Positions 49,640 to 54,025 of a DNA stretch of 54,025 nt are shown in pieces (positions within the stretch are counted from its first letter, which is position 1; the number at the start of each line of letters is the position of its first letter). The translations under genes and the position numbers were made by a program. Source of the stretch: CAYTNY01 sp964439215 (lineage in GTDB: Bacteria; Oederibacteriota; PGYV01; CAYTNY01); NCBI GenBank assembly GCA_964439215.1, contig CAYTNY010000003.1, positions 1-54,025 of the forward strand. Reading direction: 5' to 3'. The notes beneath the pieces are model-generated. The model saw nothing but the letters and a program-made list of their open reading frames with translations. It did not search any database and was not told the DNA's origin.

Positions 49640-51153
49640 CCGTTTTTGTTTAAATATCCCGCAATCATTCCGAATATAATTCCGTACTGCGCTCCTCTGG
49701 CAAAAACCGTAAACACATCAAAAAATCCCTGTATAAAAAAGACTCCAAGGCACAGCATAAAAAGGATGCAGATGCTTTTATTTTCCGGAGCGGGGGAACT
49801 CCGCATTTTTTGTATAAGCAGAAAAAACAGGTATAAAAACAGTATAAGTGCAGCCAGATAAACGTGCAGTCCGTATTCAACCGCAATCTGCAGATGCAGA
49901 TTATGCAGGTGATGAAAAGCAGCGCGGTCAATAGAACCGGAATCTATATAGGAAGCAAGTTTGCTGTGATAGTTTCCGGGTCCGATTCCGAAAGGATTTT
50001 CTTTTATGATTTTAAGTCCGAGCGTTATAAAACCAACCCTGTTCATTGCGGATTCCGCGGACGAGGTTCCAGGCGTAACAGAATCGTGTACGCGGTATTT
50101 GAAGGCGTCAAAACCCCGGCCTTCGGAAATTATATTTATCAGAAAAAAGCCGAGAACAGCTGAAGAAATAAGAATTATTATAAACGGTTTTTTGTATGCC
50201 GCGAGCGGGGATTTTTTAATAAAAAGAAGAGGAATAAATGCGGCAAGAAAGATGAAAAAAACAACCCACCCGGCTCTTGAAGAAGGCACCGCAAACATAA
50301 CCGCGGGTATAAGCGCGCTTAAAAAAAGAAGAAATCCCGGAGACCTGCTTCCGCGGGAAAAAAGTATGACACCAATAAGCGAAACGGGGAAAATTATATT
50401 CAGATATGCGGGCAGAGCAGTAACGCCCATACCGCCCGAAGGACGGAAAAGAAAGAAGTTTTCAGCCAAGCGGACAAATGTTAAAAGTTCCCTCGTGTAC
50501 AAAAAATGATACAGGGAAACCGAAAGAAAGGGAATTATGCTTAATGTAAAGCCAAGCGAAAGTATTTTCAGGCAGTTTTCTTTTTTGAAAAACAGGGAAA
50601 CCGCCGCAAAAAACACGACCGGCTCGCATATTCTTATAAGACCTTTTAAAACCGCTTTTTTTTCAGGGACGTATAAAAGAGGAAGAAAAGAAAATATTAT
50701 TATCGCCAGAAAAATAGAAATGCCCGTATATGCACTGTTTTTTTCCGCTCCAAAAACAAGCAAGTGTATAAGCATTCCTGCAGCAATAAAAAGAACCGCT
50801 GTTTCCGCGGAATGAACAGTCAGGCCGGAAGCAATGTCATTTGGCAGGTCAAACATAAAAAGAACAATAAATGAAAATATTCCATATAAAGGATTTACGG
50901 CAGAAAGCAGAAAGACAGCGGGAAGTATAATAACAGCTGATTTAAAACCCAAAAATACAACTGCTGCCCAGAATGCAAACGCAGAAACCGTTAAAAATGC
51001 GATGGTATGCCCTGAAGAAAAAGAAGAAATTTTTTGCAGCAGGCTGTATGTTTTGGAATTCTCTGTTTTTTTAAAAACAGAGAGCAGGCGCAGGTTTATA
51101 AAGCCGGAAATCAAAGCATCGGTTTTTCTGAAAAAGTCAAAAATCGCAGTCAT
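49636..51153 (-). CDS. O-antigen ligase/polymerase-type membrane protein
   Basis: A 505-residue polytopic membrane protein of the Wzy_C/O-antigen ligase group, with about 10-12 hydrophobic helices. The large periplasmic loop has VGFITLGLKIIKENPFGIGPGNY, followed by AAFHHLHNLHLQIAVEYG, the conserved H-x-H-N-type motif of WaaL/Wzy enzymes. These link or polymerise glycans on the outer face of the inner membrane. ATG at 51153 is preferred (AAGGAAC upstream); a TTG just before it is possible. It overlaps the small upstream gene by 17 nt and the convergent feoA stop by 4 nt. Confidence 0.82.
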   Translation of the reverse strand: MTAIFDFFRKTDALISGFINLRLLSVFKKTENSKTYSLLQKISSFSSGHTIAFLTVSAFAFWAAVVFLGFKSAVIILPAVFLLSAVNPLYGIFSFIVLFMFDLPNDIASGLTVHSAETAVLFIAAGMLIHLLVFGAEKNSAYTGISIFLAIIIFSFLPLLYVPEKKAVLKGLIRICEPVVFFAAVSLFFKKENCLKILSLGFTLSIIPFLSVSLYHFLYTRELLTFVRLAENFFLFRPSGGMGVTALPAYLNIIFPVSLIGVILFSRGSRSPGFLLFLSALIPAVMFAVPSSRAGWVVFFIFLAAFIPLLFIKKSPLAAYKKPFIIILISSAVLGFFLINIISEGRGFDAFKYRVHDSVTPGTSSAESAMNRVGFITLGLKIIKENPFGIGPGNYHSKLASYIDSGSIDRAAFHHLHNLHLQIAVEYGLHVYLAALILFLYLFFLLIQKMRSSPAPENKSICILFMLCLGVFFIQGFFDVFTVFARGAQYGIIFGMIAGYLNKNG

Positions 51154-51511
51154 CAATTATTGTTCCTTTCATGGAAAAATCGTCCGTTTTTATTATAATT
51201 ATTTTAGGCGGTGCTATTCGGTGTATGAACCGGTATTCGCCTGAAATTGTAAGCTCGCCGCATAAGCCTTTATCAGTATCTTTTAAGCGGTGGAAGACGG
51301 CAGTTCCGTATTTAAAAGGGTAAGGTACTGATAATTCTGCTTTTGGGGAGAGATTATTGTGATTATCCCGGAAAATAACCGAAATTCTTTTTTCTGAGGT
51401 TTTAAAATAGTATTTGTTTAATTTAAAATAATAAAAAAAAGAAAAAATAACACAAAAACATAAAAGGGCCGCTGTCATGATATCTGTCAAAAAACTTCTG
51501 GATTTTAACAA
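51137..51511 (-). CDS. Small single-pass membrane protein, unknown function
   Basis: A 124-residue protein starting at TTG 51511, with AAAGGAG 8 nt upstream. One N-terminal membrane helix (IMTAALLCFCVIFSFFYYF) is followed by a periplasmic part of about 90 residues, strand-rich and ending in KGTIIDDCDF. No family recognised. It overlaps the ligase gene start, so it is probably its translational partner. Confidence 0.55.
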   Translation of the reverse strand: MLKSRSFLTDIMTAALLCFCVIFSFFYYFKLNKYYFKTSEKRISVIFRDNHNNLSPKAELSVPYPFKYGTAVFHRLKDTDKGLCGELTISGEYRFIHRIAPPKIIIIKTDDFSMKGTIIDDCDF

Positions 51512-51593
51512 AAAAAGACTCCTTTTTTTGAAAAAGTTAAGATATAATACCGATAATAAAAATAATTATAAAGGTATTTGAAAAAAAATTCAA

Positions 51594-53060
51594 GTGTCAT
51601 TTAGGAGATTTAAAATCAGTACATCAAAGATACTTTTTAAAAATATATCAGGACAGATGCTTGCGTTGTTTTTGGGAAAAATATTCGGCGCGATTGCCGG
51701 GGTTCTTCTTATACGGTATCTTGGCGCGGAAAAACAGGGGGTCTACTCTTATATTCTATCCATAGTATATATGTTCGGATTTATAACGGATTTCGGTCTT
51801 ACGGCTCTTCTTACCAGGGAAGTAAAAATAAGCGGGGAAAGAGGAGCGAAAATACTTGGGAATTCACTTCTGGTACAGGCGGGGCAGATAGCGGCTTCCA
51901 TTATTTTTATAAACATATACGGTATTTTATTTGAAATGGACGCGGCGGTCAGGTATGATCTTATGCTTGCTTCGGTTGTATTTACGATTATGTATATGGG
52001 GAATCCTTTTTTAGCGGTTTTGGGCAGTTATGAAAAGATGTATTTATCGGGCCTTGTAATGGGAACCGCATCCATACTCAATGCACTGCTTATATTTATT
52101 TCAATTAAACTTGGTTTTGATATTTCAGGAATAATTCTGATGCTGGGCATATCCAATATTTTTTATATAATAATGGCAATGACTGTATGTATGAAATATG
52201 CAATAAAACCGGTTTTTAATATAGAAGGCGCTCTTATTTTAAATATGGTTAAAATGAGCATACCCTTTGCTCTTATAGGGCTTTTTTCCTATGTTTTTAC
52301 AAAAGTCGATATTTTTATGCTCTATAAACTCAAAGGCGCCGAGGATGCGGGTTATTATTCCGCGGTTGTTCGGGTGCTTGATATAATTATAGCTTTTGTG
52401 ATGATGATAATGGGGCCCGTATATCCGCGGCTTGCATACGTAATAAATAAGGAAAGCATTGAAAAAGCTTTAAGAATAATAAATATAACCGTGAAATATA
52501 CGGCTGTTGCGGCTGCGCCGTTTGTCCTTATAATAGCTGTTTTTAATGAAAAGTTTACCGAAATTCTTCTTGGCAGTGATTTTTATGAATCAAAGTATAT
52601 TTTTGCGGTTCTTATCTGGGGGATATTTATAATGGTTTTCAGGGTTATTCCTCAATATGCGCTTAATTCGGCAAAATACACGAAAATACTGACAATTTTA
52701 TTCGGTATAATAATGCTTATAAGCATTGGATTGAATCTGTGGATAATACCGTTATATTCGTATATGGGCGCCGCATTTGTTAACCTGTTCTGCAATATTC
52801 TGATACTGGGCGGAACGCTTTTCTTTACCCGGCAAAAACTGGGAGCCATAAGGTTTGCGGGTTTTACGCTTAAAATAACTGCTGCTCTTGCCTGCGCGGG
52901 TTTGGTTATGTTTCTTATGAAGGATATTATAAATTTTATTCTGCTGAGCCTGGCTGCAGCAGCGGTTTATTCCGGAGTTATATTTATACTGAAGTATTTC
53001 AATGAAGAGGATTTTGGAATTGTAAAAAATCTTTTTTCAAGAAAGAAAAAAGTTAATTAA
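51594..53060 (+). CDS. Wzx-type polysaccharide flippase
   Basis: A 488-residue MOP-superfamily transporter with about 12-14 membrane helices, moving lipid-linked oligosaccharides across the inner membrane. Typical start: SGQMLALFLGKIFGAIAGVLLIRYLG, split by a first helix, then LTREVKISGERGAKILGNSLLVQAGQI and VKMSIPFALIGLFSYVFTKVD. The GTG start at 51594 has no clear ribosome binding site; an AGGAG lies just inside the frame without a good start codon after it, so the true N-terminus is uncertain. Convergent overlap of 4 nt with the downstream GT2. With the ligase it forms a Wzx/Wzy-type export set. Confidence 0.88.
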   Translation: MSFRRFKISTSKILFKNISGQMLALFLGKIFGAIAGVLLIRYLGAEKQGVYSYILSIVYMFGFITDFGLTALLTREVKISGERGAKILGNSLLVQAGQIAASIIFINIYGILFEMDAAVRYDLMLASVVFTIMYMGNPFLAVLGSYEKMYLSGLVMGTASILNALLIFISIKLGFDISGIILMLGISNIFYIIMAMTVCMKYAIKPVFNIEGALILNMVKMSIPFALIGLFSYVFTKVDIFMLYKLKGAEDAGYYSAVVRVLDIIIAFVMMIMGPVYPRLAYVINKESIEKALRIINITVKYTAVAAAPFVLIIAVFNEKFTEILLGSDFYESKYIFAVLIWGIFIMVFRVIPQYALNSAKYTKILTILFGIIMLISIGLNLWIIPLYSYMGAAFVNLFCNILILGGTLFFTRQKLGAIRFAGFTLKITAALACAGLVMFLMKDIINFILLSLAAAAVYSGVIFILKYFNEEDFGIVKNLFSRKKKVN

Positions 53061-54025
53061 AAACCGCGGAACTTTATGAATCCCGCAATTATCCGGAATA
53101 GGCGAAGGTAAGGGATAAAAAGCATCAGAAAGAAAACCTGCAGGAAAGGCTTGAATTCAAATTTCTTTTTTCTGAGCAGCGAGAAGAGCGTAACCGCAAA
53201 AGAAGAAGCATAAAGAAAAAGCCCGGCCAAAAGCCAAAAAGAAGAGTCTGAAACAAAATAAATAACCAGAAAAACGGGTAAAGTATAATAACCCCAGTAA
53301 TACACGGGAAAAAACCATTCTTCCCGCCAGAAAAGTTTTTTAAAAAACAAGCCGGAGTGTTTTTTGAAAAGCAGCGGCTCGAAAAAACCGAACTTTGCGT
53401 TTTTGAAAAGGCTTTTGTAAGAATTTTTCCTTGGCGGATGCAGAACTTTTATTTCAGGTGCAAATTTAAATTTTGCTCCTGCTGTTATGGCGCTGAAAGC
53501 AAGATCAGTGTCTTCTCTGTTTGCCATATTAAAGCGTTCGTCAAACCCGCCGATTTTATGAAACAGTTCTCTTTTATAAAAAATATTGCAGGTTATGTAC
53601 CTTCCTCCGGTTGTATTCTGCGTAATATGCGTAAACAGGGGGAATGGACCCTTATCCGGACAGATCACGGCTCCTTCAAGGACATCGGTTTCCGGATGTT
53701 TTTTAAAATATTTTAAGACCTTTTCAACAAAACCGCCGGGCACGATAATATCGCTGTCAAGAAAACCGAGAATTTCCCCGCAGGCTGCTTTTACGCCTGT
53801 GTTTCTCGCGGCTCCGGGCCCGGCGTTTTTTTGTTTTATGTATTTTAGTTCTTTGTGTTTTTTGGCGAGTTTTTTTACGGTGTTTTCTGTGTTGTCGGTG
53901 GAGCCGTCGTCAACTACTATTATTTCAGCCTGTTTCCTGTCATATTTCTGCGAAAGAAGAGATTCAAGCATTGTTTTAAGATGATGCGCGTGGTTGTAAG
54001 CGGGTATTATTATTGAAAGTTTTTT
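53057..54025 (-). CDS. Family 2 glycosyltransferase (5' end outside window)
   Basis: The frame is open through the right edge of the window. Reading inward from the edge, the - strand gives KKLSIIIPAYNHAHHLKT before the first internal Met, so this is the true N-terminal GT2 start (minus at most a Met or a few residues), not the internal ATG at 53971. Seen: AEIIVVDDGSTDNTENTV, NAGPGAARNTGVKAACGEILGFLDSDIIVPGGF (DxD-type site split over two segments), KIGGFDERFNMANREDTDLAF and two C-terminal hydrophobic helices (about the last 90 residues). It probably adds a sugar in the same surface-glycan pathway. Confidence 0.88.
   Translation of the reverse strand, partial: KKLSIIIPAYNHAHHLKTMLESLLSQKYDRKQAEIIVVDDGSTDNTENTVKKLAKKHKELKYIKQKNAGPGAARNTGVKAACGEILGFLDSDIIVPGGFVEKVLKYFKKHPETDVLEGAVICPDKGPFPLFTHITQNTTGGRYITCNIFYKRELFHKIGGFDERFNMANREDTDLAFSAITAGAKFKFAPEIKVLHPPRKNSYKSLFKNAKFGFFEPLLFKKHSGLFFKKLFWREEWFFPVYYWGYYTLPVFLVIYFVSDSSFWLLAGLFLYASSFAVTLFSLLRKKKFEFKPFLQVFFLMLFIPYLRLFRIIAGFIKFRGF

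Noticed and set aside
51061..51082. 10-bp inverted repeat CTCTGTTTTT/AAAAACAGAG in the O-antigen ligase gene
   Set aside because: The stem is AT-rich with a 2-nt loop and no U tract follows on either useful strand, so it is not counted as a terminator like the two intragenic cases reported.
1..54025. CRISPR arrays, tRNA or rRNA genes, insertion sequences, prophage, toxin-antitoxin or defence systems
   Set aside because: I found no regularly spaced repeats, no tRNA-like cloverleaf with TTCGA loop in the gene gaps, no transposase motifs with terminal repeats and no restriction or abortive-infection genes.

Overview
The window is about 54 kb of an AT-rich bacterial chromosome, densely packed with genes that often overlap by 1-30 nt. 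It looks like a diderm (two-membrane) bacterium outside the well-studied phyla. Evidence for an outer membrane is a beta-helix protein with a C-terminal barrel, a small barrel-like protein, a GT9 (heptosyltransferase-type) enzyme, an O-antigen-ligase-type protein and LpxL-superfamily acyltransferases. Against an ordinary proteobacterium are RemB next to gyrB, a long Firmicutes-style SRP RNA with an Alu domain, DUF1844, a G5-3D protein, and an inositol-phospholipid/PimA-type gene set. I cannot name the phylum from sequence alone. Three promoters are perfect or near-perfect TTGACA/TATAAT matches with 17-nt spacers, which fits the encoded RpoD.

Layout. 1-16 kb (+ strand): a truncated low-complexity gene, an envelope protein, dciA-like, remB and gyrB, then a cAMP module (CRP-type regulator and class III cyclase around a HAD phosphatase), a G5-3D wall protein, a GT-C membrane enzyme and a GT2. 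Next come the SRP RNA gene, dnaX-ybaB-recR, a U32 (TrhP-like) protein, DUF1844 and a YfcE-type phosphodiesterase. 16-21 kb: a gene-poor AT-rich stretch with DnaA-box-like motifs, hsp20 (-), clpB (+), a 570-nt region with a strong promoter and an apparently decayed ORF, and a TPR protein. 21.4-28.1 kb (- strand): nitronate monooxygenase, PHP phosphoesterase, acyltransferase, PimA-like mannosyltransferase, PatA-like acyltransferase, inositol-3-phosphate synthase and a CDP-alcohol phosphatidyltransferase. This looks like a complete phosphatidylinositol (mannoside) assembly line, with a palindrome inside its promoter.

28.2-41.5 kb (+): lepB, hemW, proA and nadD; three exported proteins (PAP2, NHL propeller, small barrel) and a small membrane protein. 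These are followed by an expanded macromolecular-synthesis operon (rpsU-yqeY-mpg-nif3-yaiI-dnaG-rpoD) behind a perfect consensus promoter. 41.5-54 kb: a surface-glycan region (GT9, two methyltransferases, GT4, two GT-C enzymes, O-antigen ligase, Wzx-type flippase, GT2), interrupted by a DtxR/MntR-type regulator overlapping an orphan feoA.

The most interesting points are the inositol-lipid locus in an apparently LPS-type diderm, and two intrinsic-terminator-like hairpins placed about 35-55 nt inside the coding regions of two envelope genes (the PatA-like acyltransferase and GT9). Also of note are a frame-correct dnaX slippery heptamer at the same protein position as in E. coli, and a paralogous pair of GT-C enzymes sharing a PTGDEP motif.
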